Part shown: in pieces, positions 6,269-13,803 of the stretch
Position numbering within the stretch: position 1 is the first letter of the stretch
Layout: the number at the start of each line of letters is the position of its first letter
Position numbers and translations under genes: made by a program
Notes under the pieces: generated by a model
Told to the model about the DNA's origin: nothing
The model's database searches: none
What the model saw: only the letters and a program-made list of their open reading frames with translations
DNA from: an uncultured Lachnospiraceae bacterium
GTDB taxonomy: Bacteria > Bacillota > Clostridia > Lachnospirales > Lachnospiraceae
Reading direction: 5' to 3'
Length of the DNA: 17,524 bases
Assembly: GCA_910586585.1 (NCBI GenBank)
Contig: CAJUKA010000084.1
Coordinates: 1-17,524, forward strand

Positions 6269-7345
6269 CTATCTGCTCTTTTCTTTTTTCTCCTGTTTCT
6301 TGTTTAGCCCGTTTTCCTGCTCATATGCCGCCATCCCGTCCGGGCAGAGTCCACGCATTTTTTCCGCATCAAACAGATAAAGGGGATAATTACAGCAGCC
6401 GCTCGGCTGCATCATCCCGGTAAACTCCGCAATCCCGTTTTTGACGAGGAAATCCTCAAGCTCCGGCATATTGTTCGTATCCACGAAAGCACAGTAGGGA
6501 GGGACGGCAGCAAGCAGGTTCACCGTCACATCGCCGTAAGGCTCCGGGAAACCGTCCTCCATTGTTGTCATTCCCACATAAAGGCTGCTGTTGTCAGCGT
6601 AGGTGTTGACTGTCAGCGTTACACTCTCCGTAGTCCCAAAATGGGTTTTCAGTTCCAGTGTCCCCTCCGTTTTTTCTTCCTGCCCCTGCTCCTTTTCCTC
6701 CGTCTGTTTTGTTTCCGCCTCAACTGGTGCATATTCCGAACCGTTCCGTTCCATGACTTCTGCAAACTGGCAGATGTGATACAGGCTGTTGCCCACTTCC
6801 GTGTGGTATTCATCAATATAGCGGCAGACACGCTCCGACTTCTCTCCCATTGCGTCCGTAACCGTGATTTTTTCCCCGTCTGCAATACGGAACAGTTCCT
6901 TATATCTGCTGTTGATAAACCGGATTCCTTTCTCTGCCTCCCCGATATGATGATCCAGCCATTTCTTCACATAACAGTGGACTTCAATATTGCCGCCCTC
7001 CTTTTCAGGATTGCAGCGCACAAGGTATGCGTGTTTTTCCGTTTCCACACGGAAACCGTACTCTTTTCCCGGAAACCCGTTCCGGGTATGCTGCATCATA
7101 AATTCCTGCATGATATCCAGATTTTGTAAGATGCTGTTTTCCCCGGAACACAGGACTTCCTGCAGCTCCGCCGCAAATTCATCCGTATTCAGGCAGCTGC
7201 TTAACTCCTGAAAATCAGAATGAAATTCATGGTCTGCCCCATATCCGCCCTGTAAGATTCCGATACTTCCTGTCTGCCCCCGTATCTGCATACTCTGCCT
7301 GTAAGTGTATTTCTGTTCTGCTTCTGTCAATGGTCTTATTTCCAT
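6269..7345 (-). CDS. DUF4313-like accessory protein of conjugative element (358 aa)
   Basis: The protein has two parts. Residues 1-200 (with QIRGQTGSIGILQG, EYGFRVETEKHAYLVRCNP, CYVKKWLDHHI and ICQFAEVMERNG) resemble a module I recall from large multi-domain proteins of clostridial mobile elements. A glutamate/lysine-rich linker (about 208-228) follows. Residues 230-330 (LTVNTYADNSSLYVGM, YGDVTVNL, YCAFVDTNN, LVKNGIAEFTG) look like DUF4313. No membrane span or catalytic motif is evident. Start: ATG 7345 after AAGGGGG. It sits between VirB6 and the methyltransferase inside the channel operon, and its stop is 10 bases before the next start. The C-terminus is basic and ends KSR, as in several neighbours. 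The domain names come from memory, and the biochemical role is unknown. Confidence 0.75.
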   Translation of the reverse strand: MEIRPLTEAEQKYTYRQSMQIRGQTGSIGILQGGYGADHEFHSDFQELSSCLNTDEFAAELQEVLCSGENSILQNLDIMQEFMMQHTRNGFPGKEYGFRVETEKHAYLVRCNPEKEGGNIEVHCYVKKWLDHHIGEAEKGIRFINSRYKELFRIADGEKITVTDAMGEKSERVCRYIDEYHTEVGNSLYHICQFAEVMERNGSEYAPVEAETKQTEEKEQGQEEKTEGTLELKTHFGTTESVTLTVNTYADNSSLYVGMTTMEDGFPEPYGDVTVNLLAAVPPYCAFVDTNNMPELEDFLVKNGIAEFTGMMQPSGCCNYPLYLFDAEKMRGLCPDGMAAYEQENGLNKKQEKKEKSR

Positions 7346-7369
7346 CCCACACCCCCTTGTATCAATAAG

Positions 7370-8212
7370 CTATAATCCTAATGCCTTGCTGGTAAGCGAC
7401 TGCGCCCCTTTCACGCTCCCCACGGTAAGGGCAATCGTAAAGGTCATCTCACACAGATAGATCAGCGTCTTTGCCCAGTCCGAGTAACTGCCCGTAAAGG
7501 ACGGAAGCCCCGCACTGATAAACGCATTGCACAGCATGATTGCCAGTGCCATCGTGACCGCCTCAAACACAACGGATAAGAAATATTTGGCATAGGTGCT
7601 TGCCGTATTCGCCACATTCCGGTTGCCTGCCAGTGTGGAAAAGGCAATGGAACCGATTGGCACAATGACCATGATCTTCAAAAAACGGAAATACACCGTG
7701 TATATCATAAAGAAGCCACAGATAATGACAATGACACTTAACAGCGCCGCCAGTATCAGCATGATAAGCCCCTCACCGAAACCTAAATCCTTAATAATCT
7801 GTGCCTGTGTACTGTCAATGGTAAGCGTTGTGTAATTTCCCGCCGACAGTGCGTTTACAAGGTTCCCGATTGTATTGAAGAATGCCTTCATGATAGTGAC
7901 ATTGTTTGCCACAAGCCATTCTGAAAGTCCGAGCCTTATCAGCATACGCAGGATCACCTCAAACCGCATCTCTTCACGCACGTCCACGCTCTCCGAACAG
8001 AACCCTATCACGAAGAACAGCACCACAAGGGACGAACCCACTGCCACGAATACAGGTTGCACACTCTCCACCAGCCCCCACGGACCGCCGCCCTTAAAAC
8101 TCACCGGGGACTGTCCCAACAGGGCAAATACAAGGCTTACCTGATTGTTCCAGAAACCAAACACCATTTCCAGAAGGTCCAGTATCTTTTCCCCTAACTT
8201 GAAAATATCCAC
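7370..8212 (-). CDS. VirB6/TrbL-like conjugal transfer membrane protein (CD1112 family)
   Basis: VirB6/TrbL proteins are polytopic inner-membrane parts of the secretion channel. The 280 residues show several hydrophobic spans: about 52-70 (VFVAVGSSLVVLFFVIGF), then a cluster at roughly 150-185 (LIMLILAALLSVIVIICGFF), and spans in the last third (AVTMALAIMLCNAFI and the C-terminal segment). Phrases such as FRFLKIMVIVPIGSIAFSTLAG and AKYFLSVVFEAVTMALA match the CD1112-type family. The start is GTG at 8212, preceded by an AGGTGAGGA site 5 bases upstream. It follows the Maff2 gene after a 67-base gap with a dyad, the normal family order. Assignment is good; exact topology is not worked out. Confidence 0.88.
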   Translation of the reverse strand: MDIFKLGEKILDLLEMVFGFWNNQVSLVFALLGQSPVSFKGGGPWGLVESVQPVFVAVGSSLVVLFFVIGFCSESVDVREEMRFEVILRMLIRLGLSEWLVANNVTIMKAFFNTIGNLVNALSAGNYTTLTIDSTQAQIIKDLGFGEGLIMLILAALLSVIVIICGFFMIYTVYFRFLKIMVIVPIGSIAFSTLAGNRNVANTASTYAKYFLSVVFEAVTMALAIMLCNAFISAGLPSFTGSYSDWAKTLIYLCEMTFTIALTVGSVKGAQSLTSKALGL

Positions 8213-8229
8213 TTAATCCTCACCTCTCT

Positions 8230-8244
8230 CCTTTCCGGGAAAGG
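8230..8244. repeat. Palindrome downstream of the pilin-like gene
   Basis: CCTTTCC-G-GGAAAGG is a 7+1+7 palindrome in the gap between the Maff2 and VirB6-like genes. Its core, TTTCCCGGAAA on the minus strand, is the same as that of the palindrome at 8730-8744 on the other side of the Maff2 gene. It could be an RNA hairpin next to the VirB6 ribosome binding site or a protein-binding dyad. Confidence 0.5.
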
Positions 8245-8279
8245 GCAGTGTCCCCGCCCTCCCCTGCTGCTGTTTTTTC

Positions 8280-8669
8280 TTAGAAACCGAGGAAAGAAAG
8301 AACCGTGGAGATACCTGCCATCATAATTCCGGCTACAATACCCTTTAATGCCGAGTTCATCGTGGAAGAATCCTGCTGCTGGTATGCCTGTGCAAATTCC
8401 ATGACGTTCTTTGCAAGGATAATGACACCCACCGCACCGATGACCGCAATCACAAGCGTCTTTAAGTTGTCAAGCGGCTGTGTGATCGCACCTGTTCCTG
8501 CACCTGATGCAAACACTGTCATAGGCAGTCCGTTGACCGCAAGGTATGCCGCACCGCAAAATGCTGTCACTGCCTTTTTTGCTCTTGATAACCTGCTCTT
8601 TCCTGCCTTTGCCTCTGCTGTCTGTGTACCTGTTGCCATTGTCTCTGAAATAATCTCTGTTCTACGCAT
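8280..8669 (-). CDS. Maff2 family pilin-like small membrane protein
   Basis: This 129-residue protein fits the Maff2-type proteins that stand between VirD4 and VirB6 in these elements; the layout recalls VirB2/TrbC pilins. A polar, basic leader (1-31) is followed by a hydrophobic signal-like span (about 32-54) ending in TVFASG, a possible processing site. Then come two hydrophobic helices, about 70-88 (KTLVIAVIGAVGVIILAKN) and 108-129 (LKGIVAGIMMAGISTVLSF), separated by AQAYQQQDSSTMNSA. ATG 8669 follows AAGGAG by 9 bases. The 140-base hairpin-rich leader upstream suggests separately controlled, perhaps high, expression. Whether it is assembled into a pilus is inference. Confidence 0.85.
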   Translation of the reverse strand: MRRTEIISETMATGTQTAEAKAGKSRLSRAKKAVTAFCGAAYLAVNGLPMTVFASGAGTGAITQPLDNLKTLVIAVIGAVGVIILAKNVMEFAQAYQQQDSSTMNSALKGIVAGIMMAGISTVLSFLGF

Positions 8670-8695
8670 AAAAATAATCTCCTTTTCATATTGGT

Positions 8696-8724
8696 TTTTA
8701 AATTGTTATTGACTGCTCTATCAA
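8696..8724 (-). promoter_or_regulatory. Possible sigma-70 type promoter for the channel genes
   Basis: On the minus strand TTGATA (five of six to the -35 consensus) is followed 17 bases later by TTAAAA (three of six to the -10 consensus) in an A/T-rich stretch. It lies about 30 bases before the Maff2 start. The -10 match is poor, so this is a weak call. Confidence 0.3.
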
Positions 8725-8729
8725 AACGG

Positions 8730-8767
8730 GTTTTCCCGGAAAACTGTTTAATCGGGCTTTCCCCGAT
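8730..8767 (-). promoter_or_regulatory. Two adjacent dyads in the leader of the Maff2 gene
   Basis: GTTTTCC-C-GGAAAAC (8730-8744) is a 7+1+7 palindrome and ATCGGG-CTTTC-CCCGAT (8751-8767) is a 6-base-pair hairpin. Both lie in the 140-base gap between virD4 and the Maff2 gene. Neither is followed by a T-run on the minus strand, so I do not call a terminator. They may shape the 5' leader of the pilin-like transcript or bind a regulator next to the weak promoter. Confidence 0.5.
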
Positions 8768-8809
8768 GCGCTGCTGCTTTAACCACCGCCTTTCCAATGG
8801 GAACTGTCC

Positions 8810-11035
8810 CTAATTTTCTGAATGCCTTACTGTCTGGAATGTTTTTCTGATCTCACGCATCTTTATGACATCTGTTTCCGGGTAGAATACCGCCAGTATG
8901 GTCTTTGTGGGCATACCGAGCGCAATCATCTTATGCAGCTCGTCTTTCTGCTCTTTGGAATACTTCCACTGTGCCATACGGTTCATAATGGTATCTTCGC
9001 CTTCAAGCCTGCGCCCCGTGGTTTCCTGTTTCGGTACAGCCTCTTTTGCCGCCTGTTTCGGCTTCGGTTCCGGCTCCGCTGTCTCCTGCTCCGGTTCATC
9101 TTCCTGTGCATACATAAGTTCATTATCCTGTTCCCTGTTGAGCTGTTCCTTCTGCTCCTGTTCTTCCATGCTGATGAAGCGTTTCTTCATGCCAGCGTCC
9201 GTGAGAAGCTCAAAGTCCTCATAGTCGATTTTGTCAATATAGACATTCTCGCCTTTCTTTTTCAGCCCCTCATAATAGGAAAGCGCCTTCGGTGTCAGCA
9301 GTTGGTATAGCTGCACCTGCCCGCCCCCTCTGCCTCCCGGAACATGGTCATACGGTTTTCCTTTTCCGTCGGCGGTCTGGTCAAATGCCGGGTGTCCGAA
9401 TGGTATGAACTTGTTGTCCATAATCGGATCAAAACCACGGATAAAGATAATGCACTTTTTATTGTCAAGTTTCCGCACTTCGTCGGGTGTGAACAGTTCC
9501 CTGCCAAGCACGTCATAATTGCGTGAGGAACTTCCCTGCCTTCCCTTTGTCTCTCCGCTTGATTTCTTGTCAATCGTACCTTTGCCGAGCAGTTCCGAGA
9601 CATATTTGTGCGTACTCTGCTCATTGCCGCCGAGATAGATAAACGTGTCGCAGTTGCCGGGTATGGTTTCCCATGTGTCCTTGAAAAGCGCCTTTAACTG
9701 GGCAAAATTCTGGATAATGATGATACTGGAAATCTCCCTGGACCTCATGGTTGACAAGAGGGAACAGTAATCATCCGGCAGTGCGACATTTGCAAACTCG
9801 TCAAGCATGAAGGTAACATGGATCGGGAGCCGCCCGCCGCAGTTGAAGTCCGCCTGATAGTAAAGCTCCTGAAAAATCTGTGTATAGAGCATTCCAATGA
9901 TAAAATTGTAGGACTTGTCGGAATCCGGAATGACACAGAAAAGCGCCGTTTTCGTCTCCCCGTCCCCGTTCACGCCGATACCAAGTTCCGCAAGGTCTAA
10001 GTCATCCCTTGACAGGAGACGGAGTACCTGTTTGTTTTCCAGAAAGGCAAGCCGTGAGTTTGCGCTGATGATAATGGAACGGACGGTATCGCCCGCACCA
10101 CGCATACACTTGTTGTACTGTTTCACCGCAGGGTGCGCCGAGCCGAGCTTTGACGTTTCCTCAAGGAATTTCATGCGCACATCCAGTCTTGAGGGTTTAT
10201 TCTGTTCTGTCACTTCCGCCTCACCCAAAAGCTGTAAGACTGTCTCAAAGTTCCTCCTTGCGGGCGGTTCTTCCAGCCACACATAATAAAAGATTGCCTG
10301 TAAGAACAGCCCCTCCGCCTTTTCCCAGAACGGATCGGAGGGTGTTGCGCCCTTTGGCGTGGTATTGCTGATAAGGTTCGTAATCAGCTTCACCACGTCC
10401 GTTTCCTCACGGATATAGGAAAAGGGATTGTAACAGTCCGACTTTTCCATTTCCAGAAGGTTTATGACCTTTACGCTGTAACCGTTATTTTTTAACATCT
10501 CCCCGCAGCTTCGTAAGATTTCCCCTTTGGGATCGGTACAGATAAAGGAACAGTTATGCGGCATCTGCATCAGGTTCGGCTTTACCTCATAAAAGGTCTT
10601 TCCTGCACCGGAACCGCCGCAGATTAAAATGTTGCCGTTAAGTTTCAGCCGACGGAAGTTTAATGACATCTTCACGTTCTGGCTCAGGATACGGTTGAAA
10701 TTCTCGTCCTTGTCAGCCAGTATCTTGTTTGCCATCTGCGGAGATTCAAACCTTGCCGTTCCAAATTCCTTTCCCGGCATGAAATTCCGCTGGCTTGTGA
10801 TATACATTAAAAGGGCGGTAGCATAGACAATTAAGGCTATCACTACCGCTTTTAAGGTTGTTTCATTATAATAATTTGCGAATGGTTCAGCGCACACACG
10901 GTTGAAGGACTCCAGAAAGGCATTCATTTCCATTCCCGGCTCCCATGCGCCATTTAAGAGATAACCCGCATAGGCGCACAGCACCGCCCCCAATACGACG
11001 AACCATACAGACACTTTTTTCTTGTTCTGTACCAT
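8810..11035 (-). CDS. virD4: VirD4/TraG-type coupling ATPase (CD1115 family)
   Basis: The coupling protein brings the relaxase-DNA complex to the secretion channel and pumps DNA. Its 741 residues begin with two membrane spans (about 10-28 and 62-79), then GKEFGTARF. Walker A is GGSGAGKT (140-147), followed by FICTDPKGEIL; Walker B is FMLDEFAN (409-416), followed by STMRSREISSIIIIQNFAQL and the family segment GNCDTFIYLGGNEQSTHKYVSE. The tail after residue 640 is rich in E, Q and P and probably disordered, ending in a small helical domain that may bind PcfB or cargo. ATG 11035 lies 6 bases after the PcfB stop, and the ribosome binding site overlaps that stop, which suggests coupled translation. 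Confidence 0.96.
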   Translation of the reverse strand: MVQNKKKVSVWFVVLGAVLCAYAGYLLNGAWEPGMEMNAFLESFNRVCAEPFANYYNETTLKAVVIALIVYATALLMYITSQRNFMPGKEFGTARFESPQMANKILADKDENFNRILSQNVKMSLNFRRLKLNGNILICGGSGAGKTFYEVKPNLMQMPHNCSFICTDPKGEILRSCGEMLKNNGYSVKVINLLEMEKSDCYNPFSYIREETDVVKLITNLISNTTPKGATPSDPFWEKAEGLFLQAIFYYVWLEEPPARRNFETVLQLLGEAEVTEQNKPSRLDVRMKFLEETSKLGSAHPAVKQYNKCMRGAGDTVRSIIISANSRLAFLENKQVLRLLSRDDLDLAELGIGVNGDGETKTALFCVIPDSDKSYNFIIGMLYTQIFQELYYQADFNCGGRLPIHVTFMLDEFANVALPDDYCSLLSTMRSREISSIIIIQNFAQLKALFKDTWETIPGNCDTFIYLGGNEQSTHKYVSELLGKGTIDKKSSGETKGRQGSSSRNYDVLGRELFTPDEVRKLDNKKCIIFIRGFDPIMDNKFIPFGHPAFDQTADGKGKPYDHVPGGRGGGQVQLYQLLTPKALSYYEGLKKKGENVYIDKIDYEDFELLTDAGMKKRFISMEEQEQKEQLNREQDNELMYAQEDEPEQETAEPEPKPKQAAKEAVPKQETTGRRLEGEDTIMNRMAQWKYSKEQKDELHKMIALGMPTKTILAVFYPETDVIKMREIRKTFQTVRHSEN

Positions 11036-11041
11036 AGGCGG

Positions 11042-12184
11042 CTACCTCTTTGGGGGCGCAGGCGCTTTTTTCGGTGCAGGCTTTTTCTTCCGCATATTCT
11101 CTTTTTCCTTTGCTTTCCGTTCCACGTCTGCATAGCGTTTCCGCACTTCCGCACCCACGCTGTCATAATGCCCTTCATACAGTTCCTTACCTTTCATGGT
11201 TGCAACTACCCGGTTGTCTGCGGAATAAATCTTGTAATCCTTGTCACGGTCAAGAAAAGTCAGTATGGTCTTGCCCTCATGGATTTCCATTGCCTTATCC
11301 TTGTTGATCCATACATACTGAGCGTTTTCGCCCCATGTTCCCGGTATCCTTGTCTTTATGGCATGGTCATTTTCCTCCGTTATCAGTTTCTTTGTAATGG
11401 TAATGTCAGCAAGGTCAGGATTCTGTGCGGCGGCTACTGCCTGCATACGCTGTGCAAGTTCCCTGTATCCCTTCATGCGGTTTAAAAATACGTCTTTGTC
11501 CATCAGGACTTTACGCTGCCCGCCTTCTTCTTTGGAAAGGACGCCGATCCGCTCAAGCTGCCCCACTACCTTTTCCGCCTGTTCGTTTTCAAGGCTGAAA
11601 TTCTCCTTTACCTCCTCCACACTGATGCTCTTTTTCTCCATAGCGTAGTTGCCGACTTTCTCAATCAGCCCTTCCAGCGCCTCCCCCGCCTTTGCCGCTT
11701 CCTCAGTGTGGAGGCTGTCGTTTCCCTTTTTCTGCTCTTTCAGAAATGACAGCACCTTATCCATTTCTTTTTCATCACCATTTTTCAAGTAATCGTCAAA
11801 CGTGGCAATCCTGCCGGATTTCAGTTTCTGTATCATCATGTTTACCCGTGGGACTGCCTCCGTATGGAAGATGATCTCACTCATACCGTCCTTTTTGTTG
11901 ATGTCAGGCAGGACGGAATAAAGAAGCCCGTATTTTTTCGCCATCTTCTCCACTTTTGCCCTGTCCTCCGTCGGGAACTGGAACACCTGTAAGTCCCCGC
12001 CTTTCATAAGAAGCCTGCGCATATCTGTCTTTCCCAATGTTTTCTCATGGTCCATGACCGCAATCAGGAAATCCAGCGCCTTTTTCATCCCCGCTATGGT
12101 GCCGCCGCATACTTTCATCGCAATCTCTATCCCGTCATAGCCGACACGGATAATCTGGACTGCCTCCTGTATTTCTTCCGCCAT
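11042..12184 (-). CDS. pcfB: PcfB family protein (DUF3801), coupling-protein partner
   Basis: In pCF10, PcfB is a relaxosome-associated factor needed for substrate delivery to the PcfC coupling protein. The N-terminal 130 residues here (EEIQEAVQIIRVGYDGIEIAMK, LLMKGGDLQVFQFP, KYGLLYSVLPDINKKDG, AEAVPRVNMMIQKL-like segments) match the DUF3801 family. Residues 150-300 are helical and charged, with a winged-helix-like stretch (SISVEEVKENFSLENEQAEKVVGQLERIGVL). The tail is basic and proline/alanine-rich (KKKPAPKKAPAPPKR). I prefer the second ATG (12184), which has GGAGG 7 bases upstream; the first ATG touches that site. It lies directly before virD4, the expected place. At 380 residues it is far longer than plain PcfB, so it carries an extra C-terminal region. 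Confidence 0.85.
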   Translation of the reverse strand: MAEEIQEAVQIIRVGYDGIEIAMKVCGGTIAGMKKALDFLIAVMDHEKTLGKTDMRRLLMKGGDLQVFQFPTEDRAKVEKMAKKYGLLYSVLPDINKKDGMSEIIFHTEAVPRVNMMIQKLKSGRIATFDDYLKNGDEKEMDKVLSFLKEQKKGNDSLHTEEAAKAGEALEGLIEKVGNYAMEKKSISVEEVKENFSLENEQAEKVVGQLERIGVLSKEEGGQRKVLMDKDVFLNRMKGYRELAQRMQAVAAAQNPDLADITITKKLITEENDHAIKTRIPGTWGENAQYVWINKDKAMEIHEGKTILTFLDRDKDYKIYSADNRVVATMKGKELYEGHYDSVGAEVRKRYADVERKAKEKENMRKKKPAPKKAPAPPKR

Positions 12185-12199
12185 GTTCATCCCTCCATT

Positions 12200-12595
12200 C
12201 TATAAACTTGCCTCTTTCTTAACCCTCGCCTGCATCTGTGCGGTATCTGTCCGCCTGATTTCATCTTCGCTCATGGAAATGCCGCAGGCAGACAGAAGCC
12301 CCGATAAGGTCTTTACTGCCTGTTCCTCCTGCACACGGTACATTTCAAGCGATATGAGCAGGTTTTCAATCCGCTGTACCCAGTCCGGTGTAAAACCAGT
12401 AAGTGTCTGGTATTTCCTGCATACGGCATCCCTGTCCGCACCTGCCTCCGTAAGTTCATCAATCAGCTTGTTTGTCAGTTCCCTGTCATTTGTGCGGAAG
12501 GCAAACTGCACCACAAATTCCTTATCCCGCTCCGTCATGGATATATTATTCTGACGGAACAGTTCTGCCGTTTCTGTTACTGCAACCAGTCCCAT
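12200..12595 (-). CDS. Hypothetical protein upstream of PcfB (131 aa)
   Basis: I do not recognise a family. The 131-residue protein is soluble and appears all-helical, with phrases such as MTERDKEFVVQFAFRTNDRELTNKLIDEL and FTPDWVQRIENLLISLEMYRVQEEQ. There is no signal or membrane segment. ATG 12595 shares one base with the TAA of the preceding gene (TAATG), and AAGGGGG is a usable ribosome binding site, so translation is probably coupled. It stops 15 bases before the PcfB start. Its tight placement between the coiled-coil protein and PcfB suggests a relaxosome or substrate-loading accessory role, but nothing in the sequence proves it. Confidence 0.75.
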   Translation of the reverse strand: MGLVAVTETAELFRQNNISMTERDKEFVVQFAFRTNDRELTNKLIDELTEAGADRDAVCRKYQTLTGFTPDWVQRIENLLISLEMYRVQEEQAVKTLSGLLSACGISMSEDEIRRTDTAQMQARVKKEASL

Positions 12596-13743
12596 TACTG
12601 CACCCCCTTCATCTTATTTTCATATACGGCGATGTTTATGATCTCCTCCATCTGCGCCGCCGGGATTTTGCTGTTAATCAGCACAAGGAGCTGCTTTTCC
12701 GACAGCCCTTTCTCTATGGCATTCCTTACCTGCACAAGCTGTTCCGGCGAAAGGTCTTTTTCCGCAAGGAGTTTTACGATGTCAATTTTCTTTTTAAAAA
12801 ACAGCCGTGAGAACACCGAACCCATCACGCTCCCCCTGTCTTTCCTCTCCATGCGTTCCACAGGGACAAACCGGACAATGCTGCCGTCCTTATCCACAAC
12901 CGCCGCACGGTATTCGATTCCGGAATAAAGTGCGGATTCCGGCATGGCGGAAGGGCTGCTTTCTGCCTGTGTTTCCGGCTTTTCTGCCTTTTCCGTTTCT
13001 TTTGGCGCAGCCGCCGCATCTGCTTCTGCCGCTTTTGCCTTTTTTAACTGTTCCTCCAACGTTTTCCTCTCCTTCCTCATTTCTTCCATCTCCCCACGCA
13101 GTTTTACAGCCGCCACCCTTGCCTCGTTCAGTTCGTTCTGCTGCTTTTCCAGCATTTTGTCCTTTTCGGAAAGCTGTGCGATAAGGTTGCCCTGCACCTG
13201 TGCATCCTGCCCCGCCGTGCCAATCTCTTTGAGCTTCTCATTTAAGGCATCATAGCGCTTTTCCTGCCATGAAATTTTCTCCACCACCTCACGGATCTGT
13301 TCCATAAGCTCCTTTGCATATGCCATATCCTGTCCACTTGCCGGCTCTGCCTCTTTTGCCTTATTTAGTACCTGTGAAAAGAGGCGTTTCATGGTGTACG
13401 CCGTATTTTCCGCACTGGAAAGCACTCCGGTTATGGTTTCCATCGGGACGCCTTTTTCATAAAATTCCAGCGCAACCGCCATCTGCTCGCCGCTTAACCC
13501 ATCTTTCAGGATTGCAGCTTTTTCTTCTTTGCTGTAATTGTTCCGCAGACACTTTGAATACACACGCATCTGCCTGTAATCGTACCTGCCGCTGCTGTAC
13601 TCCTCCGTTTCCTCCTTTGTCAGACCGAAACGGAGGTCATCTTCTATCAGTTTTAAGATTTCCTCCGTATACTTCGGGTTCTGCCCTAACCTGCCAAGAT
13701 ATGCTTTCAGATCCATGCCGCTAAGCACCGTCCGTTCCTGCAT
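12595..13743 (-). CDS. Coiled-coil mobile-element protein with GLS-type repeats (382 aa)
   Basis: The protein has three parts. Residues 1-125 and 320-375 contain short repeated phrases of the type GLTKEET, DGLSGEQM, EKGVPMETI, DLSPEQL and EKGLSEKQL, which I recall from large mobile-element proteins of Clostridia. Residues about 145-240 are a charged heptad-like coiled coil, followed by an alanine/glutamate/proline linker to about 268. KKDRGSVMGSVFSRLFFKKKI-like basic sequence (about 300-320) precedes the last repeats. I chose ATG 13743 because GGAGG stands just upstream; the frame is open for 19 more codons, but these would cross the terminator hairpin. No enzyme motif is visible. It heads the PcfB-VirD4 block. 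A scaffold or DNA-processing accessory role is a guess. Confidence 0.75.
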   Translation of the reverse strand: MQERTVLSGMDLKAYLGRLGQNPKYTEEILKLIEDDLRFGLTKEETEEYSSGRYDYRQMRVYSKCLRNNYSKEEKAAILKDGLSGEQMAVALEFYEKGVPMETITGVLSSAENTAYTMKRLFSQVLNKAKEAEPASGQDMAYAKELMEQIREVVEKISWQEKRYDALNEKLKEIGTAGQDAQVQGNLIAQLSEKDKMLEKQQNELNEARVAAVKLRGEMEEMRKERKTLEEQLKKAKAAEADAAAAPKETEKAEKPETQAESSPSAMPESALYSGIEYRAAVVDKDGSIVRFVPVERMERKDRGSVMGSVFSRLFFKKKIDIVKLLAEKDLSPEQLVQVRNAIEKGLSEKQLLVLINSKIPAAQMEEIINIAVYENKMKGVQ

Positions 13744-13756
13744 AACCCCTCCAATC

Positions 13757-13771
13757 TGCCCGTTCCGGGCA
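13757..13771 (-). promoter_or_regulatory. Small hairpin in the leader of the coiled-coil protein gene
   Basis: TGCCCG-TTC-CGGGCA is a perfect 6-base-pair stem with a three-base loop. It lies between the terminator after the relaxase gene and the GGAGGGG ribosome binding site of the next gene. Its place allows a role in read-through or translation, which is not shown by sequence alone. Confidence 0.4.
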
Positions 13772-13796
13772 AAAATAAAACAGCCGTTCCCGGCTG
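13771..13796 (-). terminator. Intrinsic terminator after the relaxase gene
   Basis: On the minus strand CAGCCG-GGAA-CGGCTG forms a perfect 6-base-pair GC-rich stem with a stable tetraloop, followed by TTTTATTTTT. It starts seven bases after the relaxase stop codon. This is a good intrinsic terminator and would separate DNA-processing genes from the coupling and channel genes unless read-through occurs. Confidence 0.75.
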
Positions 13797-13803
13797 CCAT
13801 GTC

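Noticed and set aside
13744..13800. 19-codon extension of the coiled-coil protein
   Set aside because: It would be encoded across the terminator hairpin, and ATG 13743 has its own GGAGG site.
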